NCBI RefSeq assembly: GCF_000013745.1
Contig: NC_007925.1
Span: 5,208,001-5,272,000 of the forward strand
Length of the DNA stretch: 64,000 nucleotides
Direction: 5' to 3'
Source: Rhodopseudomonas_A palustris_F
GTDB taxonomy: Bacteria; Pseudomonadota; Alphaproteobacteria; Rhizobiales; Xanthobacteraceae
The notes below the pieces were generated by a model. The model saw nothing but the letters and a program-made list of their open reading frames with translations, did not search any database and was not told where the DNA came from. Positions 51,267 through 59,692 of this stretch are shown in pieces (within the stretch, counting starts at the first letter, position 1; each line of letters starts with the position of its first letter). The position numbers were made by a program, and so were the translations under genes.

Positions 51267-53078
51267 ATGCTGTTGTCCGCTCCCACCGACGTCGCAGACG
51301 AAGTGGCTCGTCGCCAGGCGTGGTACGGCGGCGATGCCGCGCCCGGCGCTGAACTGGCGGCGCTGCGGGACATCATGCAGGCCCTACCCGCCGCCGTCAC
51401 GCTGCAGGATGCGCAAGGCCGCTTCCTGCTGGCGAACGACGCCGCCGCGGCGCAATTCGGCCTCTCCGCCGCACAATTGCGCGCGTGGTCGCCATCCGCC
51501 GCGCTGCCGACCGACGCGCTCGAGCAGCGCCGCAGCCTGGCGATCGACCTGCTGAACAGCGGCGAAAGCCTAGTATGCGAAGAGAACATCGGCGACGGCT
51601 ACGGCTTGCGGATTTTCCGCACCGCGCATCGGCGGCTCGACATCGCCGGCGCCGGCCTGCTGCTGTCGAGCTCGGTCGACATCACCGACCAGAAGCAGGT
51701 CGAGCAGGCGCTGTTCCAGCGGGCTTATTTCGACGAGCTCACCGGCCTGCCGATCCGCGGCGTGATCGAGACCCGCGCCAACGCGCTGCTGCAGAACGAT
51801 CCCGACGCGGGCTTCGCGCTGGCGTTCCTCGACATCGACAATTTCAAGCACATCAACGACTATTACGGCCACGCCGTCGGCGACGCGCTGTTGATCGGGG
51901 TCGCCAAGCGGCTCGGGCTGCAGCTGCGCGCCTCCGACACGCTGTCGCGGATCAGCGGCGACGAATTCCTGATGCTGCTCACTCCGGTGCAGAGCCAGAG
52001 CGAAGTCATCGACGACATCGAATTCCTGCAGCAGCGGCTGCGTGCGCCGTTCTACATCGACGGCTCGGAAATCTTCGCCTCGGCCTCGATCGGCATCAGC
52101 CTGTATCCCGAACACGGCCGCAGCTTCGAGACGCTGCGGCAGAACGCCGACATCGCGATGTATCAGATCAAGAACGCCACCAAGGGCGGCGCCGCGATGT
52201 TCGACGTCGCGATGGAGCGCGAGGCCTTAGCGCGGACGAAGGTCGAGCAGGCGCTGCGGCTGGCGATTCTCGACAAGCGGTTCTGCTGCGCGTTCCAGCC
52301 CAAGGTCGACATCCGCAGCCGCGAGGTCAAGGGCATCGAGGCGCTAGTCCGGCTGCGCGACGATAACGGCGTGATCCAGGCGCCGGGCACCTTCGTCGAC
52401 CTCGCCGTCGAACTCGGGCTGATCGACGAACTCACCCACCTGGTGCTGTCCGAAATCATGAAGTCGATCGACCTGATCAACGACACCTTCGGCGCCGGCG
52501 TCAGCATCAGCATCAACGTCGCCGCCAAGCAGGCCGGCAATCCGACCTTCATGCGCTCGTTCAGCGAGGCGCTGGAAGCGACCGGCTGCCCGGAGCGCTT
52601 CATCGTCGAAGTCACCGAAGACGCCTTTGTGGCGAAATCGCACTTCCAGACCGAGATCCTGCCGATGCTGCGCCGGCTCGGCGTCGGCATCTCGATCGAC
52701 GATTTCGGCATCGGCTACTCCTCGCTGTCGGCGCTGGCCGATATCACCGCCGACGAGATCAAGATCGACCGCTCGTTCATCACCGACATCCACAAGCGGC
52801 CGCGCAGCCAGGGTATCCTCAAGGCGATCGAATCGTTGAGCGAGGCGCTCGGCATGACGGTGATCGCCGAAGGCCTCGAAACCTTCGAGGAACTCGCCTA
52901 CCTGCAGGCGGCGACGCGGATCCGCTACGCGCAGGGCTACTACTTCTCGCGGCCGATCTTCCTCGAAGAGTTGAAGGCGACGCATGCGATCAGCCGCGAG
53001 ACCCGAACCGCGCCGCCGGCGCGGCTGCCGGAGCCGGCGCGCGCCAGCGTGATCCGAAGCAGCGGGCAGCGCCGCTAA
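51267..53078 (+). CDS. PAS-GGDEF-EAL cyclic-di-GMP protein
   Basis: Protein of 603 residues: PAS (about 30-150, ALPAAVTLQDAQGRFLLAND), GGDEF (about 155-310) and EAL (about 325-580). The GGDEF signature reads SGDEF (about 229-233), a variant that can remain active, with DIDNFKHINDYYGH intact. The EAL domain keeps IEALVR, the Asn in SINVAAKQ, EVTED, DDFGIGYSSL, KIDRSF and EGLET, so phosphodiesterase activity is likely. There are no membrane helices, so it is cytoplasmic. It makes or breaks c-di-GMP and so may link to motility. It is divergent from the SDR/cyclase pair. Confidence 0.93.
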   Translation: MLLSAPTDVADEVARRQAWYGGDAAPGAELAALRDIMQALPAAVTLQDAQGRFLLANDAAAAQFGLSAAQLRAWSPSAALPTDALEQRRSLAIDLLNSGESLVCEENIGDGYGLRIFRTAHRRLDIAGAGLLLSSSVDITDQKQVEQALFQRAYFDELTGLPIRGVIETRANALLQNDPDAGFALAFLDIDNFKHINDYYGHAVGDALLIGVAKRLGLQLRASDTLSRISGDEFLMLLTPVQSQSEVIDDIEFLQQRLRAPFYIDGSEIFASASIGISLYPEHGRSFETLRQNADIAMYQIKNATKGGAAMFDVAMEREALARTKVEQALRLAILDKRFCCAFQPKVDIRSREVKGIEALVRLRDDNGVIQAPGTFVDLAVELGLIDELTHLVLSEIMKSIDLINDTFGAGVSISINVAAKQAGNPTFMRSFSEALEATGCPERFIVEVTEDAFVAKSHFQTEILPMLRRLGVGISIDDFGIGYSSLSALADITADEIKIDRSFITDIHKRPRSQGILKAIESLSEALGMTVIAEGLETFEELAYLQAATRIRYAQGYYFSRPIFLEELKATHAISRETRTAPPARLPEPARASVIRSSGQRR

Positions 53079-53156
53079 CCCTCGCCAGCGCCGCCTCAGG
53101 GGTATTCCGGAGGGCGGTAAATAGCTGAAATCACAGCGTTATCGGCGGTGCGGCGC

Positions 53157-53170
53157 TTGATCTATCGCAA
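53157..53170. promoter_or_regulatory. FixK/FNR-like box before the DUF6455 gene
   Basis: TTGATCTATCGCAA fits the looser FixK2 pattern TTG(A/C)-N6-(T/G)CAA. Its centre is 68 bp before the ATG at 53232, a usual distance for a class II promoter. Confidence 0.5.
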
Positions 53171-53231
53171 TGTGGCACCCGCTGCGATGGGTCATGATAC
53201 CGGCATCAATCAGCCAACGCCGGAGGGCGCT

Positions 53232-53672
53232 ATGCCTGCCCATACCAAGCCATATCCATTCGTCGACAAGCTGATCGAGATGTTCGGCGACTGGCTCAAG
53301 CACCGCCAGGAAATCACCGAGATGTGCCAATTCGACGCCGCCGAATTCGGCCGCATCGCGCACGACCTCGGGGTGACGTCCTCCGATCTCGACGAGTTGG
53401 TCCGCCAGGGACCGCACAAGATCGAAGAGCTGCCGTATCTGTTGAAGGCGCTCGGGATCGACGAAGCCGCCATCGCCCGCGCCCAGCCGCTGGTGATGCG
53501 CGACCTGGAGCGGGTCTGCGCGCTGTGCAAACACAAGAGCGAATGCGACCACGACATCGCCGACGGCACGTTGAAAGAGCACTACGAGGCGTATTGCGGC
53601 AACGCCGTCACGCTCGACGCGCTGGAGCAGGATGCCCATCGCGACGCAGTGCCGGCGCCGGCGCTGCCCTGA
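53232..53672 (+). CDS. DUF6455-type protein with a four-Cys motif
   Basis: Cytoplasmic protein of 146 residues. Its helical N-terminal part (PFVDKLIEMFGDWLKHRQEI, then FGRIAHDLGVTSSDLDELVR) is followed by a Cys cluster: RVCALCKHKSECDHDI and HYEAYCGNAVTL, four cysteines spaced as CxxC...C...C. This fits metal or Fe-S binding. The ATG at 53232 has GGAGGG upstream and starts the conserved part. It precedes a cytochrome c gene by 10 bp and follows a FixK-like box, so a role in microaerobic redox physiology is likely but inferred. Confidence 0.75.
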   Translation: MPAHTKPYPFVDKLIEMFGDWLKHRQEITEMCQFDAAEFGRIAHDLGVTSSDLDELVRQGPHKIEELPYLLKALGIDEAAIARAQPLVMRDLERVCALCKHKSECDHDIADGTLKEHYEAYCGNAVTLDALEQDAHRDAVPAPALP

Positions 53673-53682
53673 TGTGACGCCG

Positions 53683-54033
53683 ATGTCGGGCGCGGCATGG
53701 GGGCGTGTGAGCGTGACCGCGATCATGATCGCGGTCGCGCTGCTGCTGCCGCGGATGCCGCAGGCCTCCGGCAAAGCGTTGCCGGACGCCGGCAAGGGCC
53801 AGCGGCTCGCCGCCGCCTGGTGCGGCGAATGCCATGCGATCGACGCTCATGCGATGCGCCGCGGACGCAACGACGCGCCGAGTTTTCGCGCCATCGCCGC
53901 GCTGCCCTCGACCACCGCGCTGTCGCTGAAGGTGTTTCTGCGCTCCAACCATCCGTCGATGCCGAATTTCATCATCGAGTCGAGCGACACCGACGAAATC
54001 GTGCAATACATCCTCGGCTTGAAGCGCAACTGA
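53683..54033 (+). CDS. Small exported c-type cytochrome
   Basis: Protein of 116 residues with a signal peptide or anchor (VSVTAIMIAVALLLPRM). A single heme motif CGECH follows, with a likely Met ligand in NHPSMPNF and the typical C-terminal helix DEIVQYILGL. It is a periplasmic electron carrier of class I type. The ATG at 53683 is chosen because the export signal starts close to it. It lies 10 bp after the DUF6455 gene and 39 bp before the acyl-CoA dehydrogenase gene. Confidence 0.88.
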   Translation: MSGAAWGRVSVTAIMIAVALLLPRMPQASGKALPDAGKGQRLAAAWCGECHAIDAHAMRRGRNDAPSFRAIAALPSTTALSLKVFLRSNHPSMPNFIIESSDTDEIVQYILGLKRN

Positions 54034-54072
54034 TCGGCCGGCCCCTCGCCTGATCGGAACGGATACCGCGGG

Positions 54073-55341
54073 ATGGATTTCGAGTTCAGCGACAAGGTCG
54101 AACGGCTGCGGGCGCAGCTTGCCGATTTCATGCGTTTCCATGTCGAGCCGGCCAACCACGCCTGGCACCGCGAGATCGCCGCCGGGCGCTATCCGCTGCA
54201 ACTGATCGAGCGGCTGAAGTCGCGGGCGTTCTCCGAAGATTTGTGGAATCTGTTTCTGCCGGGGCTTCGCCCCGACGATCCCGGGCAGCGGCTCAGCAAT
54301 CTGGACTACGCGCCGCTCGCCGAGATCATGGGGCGCAATCACTGGGCCCCGGAAGTGTTCAACTGCAGCGCGCCGGACACCGGCAACATGGAGTTGCTGC
54401 AGCTGTTCGCCACGCCCGCGCAACGCGCGCAATGGCTGGAGCCGCTGTTGCTCGGCGAAATCCGCTCCTGCTTTGCGATGAGCGAGCCGGACGCCGCCTC
54501 CTCCGACGCCCGCAACATCCGCACCACGATCCGACGCGACGGCGATCACTACGTCATCAACGGCCGCAAATGGTTCATCACCGGGGCGCTGCATCCGAAC
54601 TGCAAAGTGGCGATCGTGATGGGCGTCACCGGCGAGGATCTCGAACCGGGGTCGACCGAGCGGCATTCGATGGTGCTGGTGCCGATGGACGCCCCGGGGC
54701 TTAGCATCGTGCGCAACATCCCGATCATGCACTACCATTCGCCGGAGGGGCATTGCGAATTGCTGTTTCGCGACGTCCGGGTGCCGGTGGCCAATCTGCT
54801 CGGCGCCGAGGGCAAGGGTTTCAAGCTGGCGCAGGACCGGCTCGGCCCCGGCCGGGTGCATCATTGCATGCGCAGCATCGGGCAATGCGAGCTCGCGCTC
54901 GAATTGATGTGCGAGCGCGCGCTGGAGCGCAAGGCATTCGGCAAGCATCTCGCCGAGTTCGGCAATCTGCAGGACTGGATCGCCGACTCCCGGTTGGAGA
55001 TCGACCAGGCCAGGCTGTTGGTGTTGCAGGCCGCGCACCGCATGGACCGCGCCGGCAATGCGGCGGCGCGAATCGACGTCTCGGCGATCAAGGTGGTGGT
55101 GGCGCGGCTGCAGACCCGGGTGGTCGACCGCGCCATGCAGGTGTTCGGCGCGATGGGGCTGACGCCGGATACGCCGCTGTCCTATCTGTGGACCTGGGGC
55201 CGCGCGATGCGGTTTCTCGACGGGCCGGACGAAGTGCATCTGCGCGTGGTGTCGCGCGCCGAACTCGCCAAGGCCAGGCTCGCGCTCGGCAACAACGCCT
55301 GGTATTTCGTGCCGCCGGCGGGCCTCGTGGCGAAGCATTAG
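54073..55341 (+). CDS. Acyl-CoA dehydrogenase family flavoprotein
   Basis: Protein of 422 residues of the ACAD10/11-like group. Features are a helical N-terminus, SCFAMSEPDAASSDARNI for FAD/substrate binding, the middle beta domain (YVINGRKWFITGALHPNCK), DRLGPGRVHHCMRSIGQ, ERKAFGKHLAEFGNLQDWIA, and MQVFGAMGLTPDTPL. It oxidises an acyl-CoA, passing electrons to ETF; chain length and substrate are unknown. It lies in the same orientation as, and close behind, the cytochrome c gene, so it may share the FixK-like control. Confidence 0.92.
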   Translation: MDFEFSDKVERLRAQLADFMRFHVEPANHAWHREIAAGRYPLQLIERLKSRAFSEDLWNLFLPGLRPDDPGQRLSNLDYAPLAEIMGRNHWAPEVFNCSAPDTGNMELLQLFATPAQRAQWLEPLLLGEIRSCFAMSEPDAASSDARNIRTTIRRDGDHYVINGRKWFITGALHPNCKVAIVMGVTGEDLEPGSTERHSMVLVPMDAPGLSIVRNIPIMHYHSPEGHCELLFRDVRVPVANLLGAEGKGFKLAQDRLGPGRVHHCMRSIGQCELALELMCERALERKAFGKHLAEFGNLQDWIADSRLEIDQARLLVLQAAHRMDRAGNAAARIDVSAIKVVVARLQTRVVDRAMQVFGAMGLTPDTPLSYLWTWGRAMRFLDGPDEVHLRVVSRAELAKARLALGNNAWYFVPPAGLVAKH

Positions 55342-55440
55342 CGGATGATCGGCCCCGGTGCCGACCGACTTTCGGAAACGTTCCTGCGCGATCGAGACGA
55401 TCAGTCGCCGCGACCGTCGCAGCGACGATCCCGATCGCGA

Positions 55441-55686
55441 CTAAGCGCGCGCCCGGTTTTCGATCGGCTCGGCCCTGATGATGTTCGGCTTGGTGCTGGT
55501 CTTCGGCTTGTCGGCGACGATGGTGATCAGCCAACGCGGCACCGCGCTGGACTTGTCCTCGCGCACCGCGCGCACCAGACCGGTGACGGATTTTCCGCCG
55601 AGGCTCAGCGTCGCGCTGCGGCCACTGAATTGCGCGATGCGCGAGCGTCGGGCTTCTTTCAGGTCGGTGGTCTCGAGCGTCAGCAT
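55441..55686 (-). CDS. Small basic protein of unknown function
   Basis: Protein of 81 residues, basic, no membrane segment. It has beta-strand-like parts (ATLSLGGKSVTGLVRAVRED and PRWLITIVADKP) and a charged C-terminal tail. AAGGAGA lies seven bases before the ATG, which supports a real gene. Short proteins with this appearance are common in Bradyrhizobium relatives. Function unknown; convergent with the acyl-CoA dehydrogenase gene. Confidence 0.6.
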   Translation of the reverse strand: MLTLETTDLKEARRSRIAQFSGRSATLSLGGKSVTGLVRAVREDKSSAVPRWLITIVADKPKTSTKPNIIRAEPIENRARA

Positions 55687-56033
55687 CGGATGATCTCCTT
55701 GTTCACCGGCAGTAGAGCAAGGCGGTGTTACGCGAAAATTAAATTGAGGCCTCGTGCGATTACCGGGCGGATTTGCGGCAATGTCTACGCAACGCGGCTA
55801 AGTGTATTGCAACGCGGACGTTTTCTTGATGCCGCGAATGCGACGGACGGTGCGCCCGGGCGCGCGATTAACGAAACCGACGACGCCGCGAGCCGCGCCT
55901 TGCGATTAGACGGACTGTGCAGTTCACAGCGAACGGCAGGACATTTAGGGTGGTGGGAAAGCTCTGTTCAGCTTTGCAGCGTAGCCATGTCGCGGCGAAT
56001 ATCGGATTCGCGTCACCTTTGAGTCGAACGTAA
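55687..56033. other. 347-bp intergenic region, nothing recognised
   Basis: It lies between divergent genes (the small basic protein and the SbmA/BacA-like transporter). No repeat, regulator box or RNA gene was recognised. Promoters for both are expected here. Confidence 0.5.
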
Positions 56034-57200
56034 ATGAGCCTGTTTCCAACCACCGGATCGAACGGCCGCCGCCTGGTGCTGTTCTGGCAATTGTCCCGGC
56101 GCTTCTGGCTCGGCGGCCGCTGGTCGGTGACCGCGCTGGCGGCGATGTTGCTCGGCGTGGTGCTGCTGCAATTGCTGGTGCAGGTCTCGCTCAATCTGTG
56201 GAACAGGAATTTCTTCGACGCGCTGGAGCGCCGCGACGGCTACGCGATGTGGGCGCAGGCCGAGCTGTTCTTTCCGCTCGCCGCCGCCTCGGTCCTGCTC
56301 GCCGCCACCTCGGTGTGGGGCCGCATGACCACGCAGCGCAAATGGCGCGAGGCGATGACGCGCGACATCATCGAGACCTGGGCCGCCAAGAATCACGACG
56401 GCGAGATCGAGGGCGGCCTCGACGGCGCGGAGAATCCGGAATACCGCATCGCCGAGGACGTCCGCGTCGCCACCGACGCGCCGGTCGACCTCAGCCTCGC
56501 CTTCATCTCATCGGGGCTGACCGCGGCGACCTTCTTCGGCGTGCTGTGGACGGTCGGCGGCAGCATCGAGTTTCAGCTGTTCGGCAAACACCATGAGATC
56601 CCCGGCTATCTGGTGATCGGCGTGGTGATGTATTCGACGCTGATGACCAGCCTGATGCTGCTGTTGGGGCGGCGGATGCCGGGCGTGATCGAAACCAAGA
56701 ACCAGGCCGAAGCGGAATTCCGCGCCGCCGCGGAAATCATGCGCGGCGACCGCGCCGACACCGACGGCGTGGCTCAGGCCAAGAAGGCGACGCTGCTGCA
56801 ACGGCTCGGCAAGGTGCTGGCGAGCTGGCGCGAGCTGTGCTGGCAATTGGCGCGTACCACGCTGGTGTCGCAGACCAACTTCTTGTTCGCGCCGATCGCC
56901 GCCTACATTCTGTGCGTGCCGAAATACGCCAGCGGCGGGATGACGCTCGGCGAGGTGACGCAGAGTGCCGCGGCGTTCGTCACGGTGCAGGGCGCGATCA
57001 ACTGGCTGGTCGACAACTATCAACGGCTGGCCGACTGGCGCTCCTCGGCGCACCGCGTCTCGTCGCTGCTGCTGGCGATCGACAACATGGACGACGCGGG
57101 CGGGCTCGATGCGAACGGGGCAGCAGCGGGCGGGCTCGATGCGGGCGAGGCAGACGCGGCGATGCTACGCGACACTGCCGACAAGGCGGCGCGGCGCTAA
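56034..57200 (+). CDS. SbmA/BacA-like peptide transporter without an ATPase domain
   Basis: Protein of 388 residues with about six membrane helices (SVTALAAMLLGVVLLQLLVQ, LFFPLAAASVLLAATSVW, others) and the family segments NLWNRNFFDALERRD, YRIAEDVRVATDAP and NWLVDNYQRLADWRSSAHRV. ABC-type YddA-like relatives continue into an ATPase domain; this one stops after the membrane part, like SbmA/BacA, which import peptides by proton drive. The C-terminus is a Gly/Ala/Asp repeat (GGLDANGAAAGGLDAGEADA). The loss could be ancestral or a truncation. The palindromic repeat follows the stop by 10 bp. Confidence 0.82.
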   Translation: MSLFPTTGSNGRRLVLFWQLSRRFWLGGRWSVTALAAMLLGVVLLQLLVQVSLNLWNRNFFDALERRDGYAMWAQAELFFPLAAASVLLAATSVWGRMTTQRKWREAMTRDIIETWAAKNHDGEIEGGLDGAENPEYRIAEDVRVATDAPVDLSLAFISSGLTAATFFGVLWTVGGSIEFQLFGKHHEIPGYLVIGVVMYSTLMTSLMLLLGRRMPGVIETKNQAEAEFRAAAEIMRGDRADTDGVAQAKKATLLQRLGKVLASWRELCWQLARTTLVSQTNFLFAPIAAYILCVPKYASGGMTLGEVTQSAAAFVTVQGAINWLVDNYQRLADWRSSAHRVSSLLLAIDNMDDAGGLDANGAAAGGLDAGEADAAMLRDTADKAARR

Positions 57201-57210
57201 CATTTCAGCC

Positions 57211-57327
57211 CGTCATTCCGGGGCACGAGCAGCGAAGCTGCGAGTGAACCCGGAATCCAGTATTCCAGGGCGGTGAGTACTGGATTCCGGGTTCGCTCGG
57301 CCTGCGGCCTCGCGCCCCGGAATGACG
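57211..57327. repeat. Dispersed CGTCATTCCGG palindromic repeat, copy 2
   Basis: 117 bp from CGTCATTCCGGGGCACGAGC to GCCCCGGAATGACG with inverted ends, between convergent genes. Same family as 48627-48741 but without the 24-bp outer repeats. It may act as a two-way terminator. Confidence 0.7.
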
Positions 57328-57373
57328 GCCTCGTATTTGTCAACGCATTGCGCCACACGATCGCCCAAACGCG

Positions 57374-58273
57374 CTACCGCCCGAGCCATCCCGCGACGCG
57401 TTTTTGCGCGTCGGCGCGGGCGGCGGGATCGGAGCCGATATGACCGTTGTCCGGCTCGTCGGTGCTGGCGCTGGCGTGGGTGTCGTGCAACGGCACGTTG
57501 ACGCGGTCGAAGCTGTGGGTGGCGCCGGGATACACCACCATCTTGGCCAGCGCGCTGCGGCCACGCGCGCCCTCGATCATCTGCCGGCAGGCGGAGGGCG
57601 AACTGAGATCGTCGCTGCCGCCGATCAGCAGCAGCGTCGGCACCCGCGCGCTCCAGCCGAGCCCGGACGACAGCCGGCAGTCCGGATAGAACGCCACCGC
57701 GGCGCGGAAATCCGGCTCGGTGTTCGAGAACGCCGATTGCGGCCGCACCGCCCACAGCAAGGCGCTGGCGCCGTTGGCCCAGCCCAGCAGGCTGATGCGC
57801 TGCTTGGCCACCCAGGGCTGCTGCAGCAGCCATTGCCGCGCCGCGGCAATGTCGGCGACCCGCTCGCGCCTGGCAAACACCCGGCGTTCCTTGAGCCGGC
57901 ATTGCGGGCCGAGTTCGCGCGAGCCGTAACTGTCCGGCAGCAGCACCGCGCTGCCGGCCTTCAGCAGGTGATTGACCCAGTCGACATAACGGGCCCGCAG
58001 CGGCTCGGCGCCGCCGGATAGCCCGCCGCAGCCGTGCAGCGCAATCACCGTCGGGAACGGGCCGGCGCCCGCCGGCTTGTAGAGCAGCGCATGCAGCACG
58101 CCGTCCGTCCGTGGCAGGTCGATGGTCTGCGCCGCCGGCGTCGAATTGGCGGCGGCCGCCGGTGCGGCGAACCAGGTCATCGCCGCAACAGCCAGCAGCG
58201 CAACACCCGATCGGGGGCCACGCGGTCCGCCCATGCGGGAGCCGGAGTTGCGAATGCAGCGCGCGGGGGCCAT
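57374..58273 (-). CDS. Exported dienelactone-hydrolase-like alpha/beta protein with nucleophile replaced by Ala
   Basis: Protein of 299 residues from the ATG at 58273 (58234 and 58363 are alternatives; none has a strong ribosome site). It has a signal segment (SGVALLAVAAMTWFAAPAAA). The alpha/beta hydrolase fold includes the oxyanion region ALHGCGGLSGGAE. The nucleophile elbow reads LLGWANGASALL, with Ala (codon 57776-57778) where Ser or Cys is expected. The acid may be in GGSDDLSSPSAC and the His in YPGATHSFDRV. Disulfide-capable cysteines are present. Hydrolytic activity is therefore doubtful; the rest of the fold seems intact. Confidence 0.75.
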   Translation of the reverse strand: MAPARCIRNSGSRMGGPRGPRSGVALLAVAAMTWFAAPAAAANSTPAAQTIDLPRTDGVLHALLYKPAGAGPFPTVIALHGCGGLSGGAEPLRARYVDWVNHLLKAGSAVLLPDSYGSRELGPQCRLKERRVFARRERVADIAAARQWLLQQPWVAKQRISLLGWANGASALLWAVRPQSAFSNTEPDFRAAVAFYPDCRLSSGLGWSARVPTLLLIGGSDDLSSPSACRQMIEGARGRSALAKMVVYPGATHSFDRVNVPLHDTHASASTDEPDNGHIGSDPAARADAQKRVAGWLGR

Positions 58274-58433
58274 GGTCGGGCAGCTCTCGAGCCGGGTTGT
58301 GCCGACGAGTGTCTGCCGTATTTGATCGCGACGCCAGCCGGCGCGGAACGCGGAAATCATCACAACTCGGTGGTTTGAATTTGCGCCAGAGCGTCACATT
58401 TATGATAGACTATTTTAAACGAGGAGACCGGAC

Positions 58434-58655
58434 GTGCTGAATAAATTTGGCCCCTCGGGCCTTGGCGAAGCCCAGGTGCAGTATCTTGACGGCGACTTCC
58501 GCGTCACCTCACCGGGCACTTACGTAAAATGCGCCGTGACCGGGGTGCAGATCCCGCTCGATGAACTGAAATACTGGAGCGTGGATCTTAAGGAAGCCTA
58601 CGCCTCGCCGGCCGCCGTGCTGCAGCGGCATTTTCCGGCCGCCCTCAAAGGCTGA
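58434..58655 (+). CDS. DUF2093 family small protein
   Basis: Protein of 73 residues: LNKFGPSGLGEAQVQYLDGD, FRVTSPGTYVKCAVTGVQIP, LDELKYWSVDLKEAYAS. This is the DUF2093 pattern, which in alphaproteobacteria sits beside lpxK. The start is GTG at 58434 with GAGGAGA upstream. It converges with lpxK, ending 5 bp from its stop. Function unknown. Confidence 0.88.
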   Translation: MLNKFGPSGLGEAQVQYLDGDFRVTSPGTYVKCAVTGVQIPLDELKYWSVDLKEAYASPAAVLQRHFPAALKG

Positions 58656-58660
58656 CGCGG

Positions 58661-59692
58661 TCAAGACCGTCCGGCGCGGCGATGCTTGTCGCGGGCCTGG
58701 GTCAGTTTCTCGATCACAAAGTCCCGCAGCGCCTTGGCATCGTCGAACTCCAGCGTGACTGCGAACGGCACCACCGATCGGGCGAATGCGGCATGCGCCG
58801 GATCGCTGCGCAGCCGCGCCAAATCCTTCTCGGTGGTCACCAAAGTGAAGCCGTCGCGCCCGGCGATCTCGGTCAGCCCCGCCAGATCCTGCTTGGCATA
58901 AGGATGGTGATCGGCAAACACCCGCTCGGCGGCGACGTTGATGCCGGCGGTGCGCAGCGTGGCGAAAAACCGCGCCGGATCGCCGATCCCGGCAAACGCC
59001 AGCACCGGCCTGTCGCACAATGCGGCCAGCGACGCCTCGGCGGGCAGAAACCGCGCCCGCAGCAGCAACCCGCCGTTGTCTTTGACGGCGGCGGCGACCG
59101 GGTCCGCCGCGCGGCCGCGTCCGACCACGATCAGCGCATCGGTGCGCGCCAGTTGCGGCGGCAGCGGCGCCCGCAACGGGCCCGCCGGAATGACGTAGCC
59201 ATTGCCGAGCCCGCGATCGCCGTCGATCACGATCAGCGCGGCATCCTTGGCGACCGCCGGGTTCTGGAAGCCGTCATCCATCAAGATCACGCTGGCGCCG
59301 CGCGATCGCGCCAGCGCCGCGCCGGCGACGCGGTCGCGCGCCACCACGACCGGGATGTCGCGCGCCATCATCAGCGGCTCGTCGCCGACATCGGCGGCGC
59401 CGTGCCGGCCGGGATCGACGCTGACCGGACCATGCAGCCTGCCGCCATAGCCGCGGCTGAGCACCACCGGACGCTCGCCGAGTTCGAGCAACAGCCGCGC
59501 CAACGCCAGGGCGGTCGGGGTCTTGCCGGCGCCGCCGCCGTGGAAATTGCCGATGCACAGCACCGGAACACCGACCGCGGTGCCCGGCTGCGCCATGCGG
59601 TGCGCGGCGACGGCGCCGTAGATCGCGCCGAGCGGCCGCAACAGGCTGGAAAGCAGGGACGGCGGCCGGTACCAGAAGCCCGGCTCACGCAT
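58661..59692 (-). CDS. lpxK: LpxK tetraacyldisaccharide 4'-kinase
   Basis: Inner-membrane-associated kinase of 343 residues that phosphorylates the lipid A disaccharide at the 4' position. The N-terminal amphipathic part is MREPGFWYRPPSLLSSLLRP. The P-loop is CIGNFHGGGAGKTPTALA, then VVLSRGYGGR, VGDEPLMMAR and the catalytic region ILMDDGFQNP; ADHHPY and VTTEKDLARL follow. All motifs are intact. It starts 8 bp inside the end of waaA, so the two are coupled. Confidence 0.96.
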   Translation of the reverse strand: MREPGFWYRPPSLLSSLLRPLGAIYGAVAAHRMAQPGTAVGVPVLCIGNFHGGGAGKTPTALALARLLLELGERPVVLSRGYGGRLHGPVSVDPGRHGAADVGDEPLMMARDIPVVVARDRVAGAALARSRGASVILMDDGFQNPAVAKDAALIVIDGDRGLGNGYVIPAGPLRAPLPPQLARTDALIVVGRGRAADPVAAAVKDNGGLLLRARFLPAEASLAALCDRPVLAFAGIGDPARFFATLRTAGINVAAERVFADHHPYAKQDLAGLTEIAGRDGFTLVTTEKDLARLRSDPAHAAFARSVVPFAVTLEFDDAKALRDFVIEKLTQARDKHRRAGRS

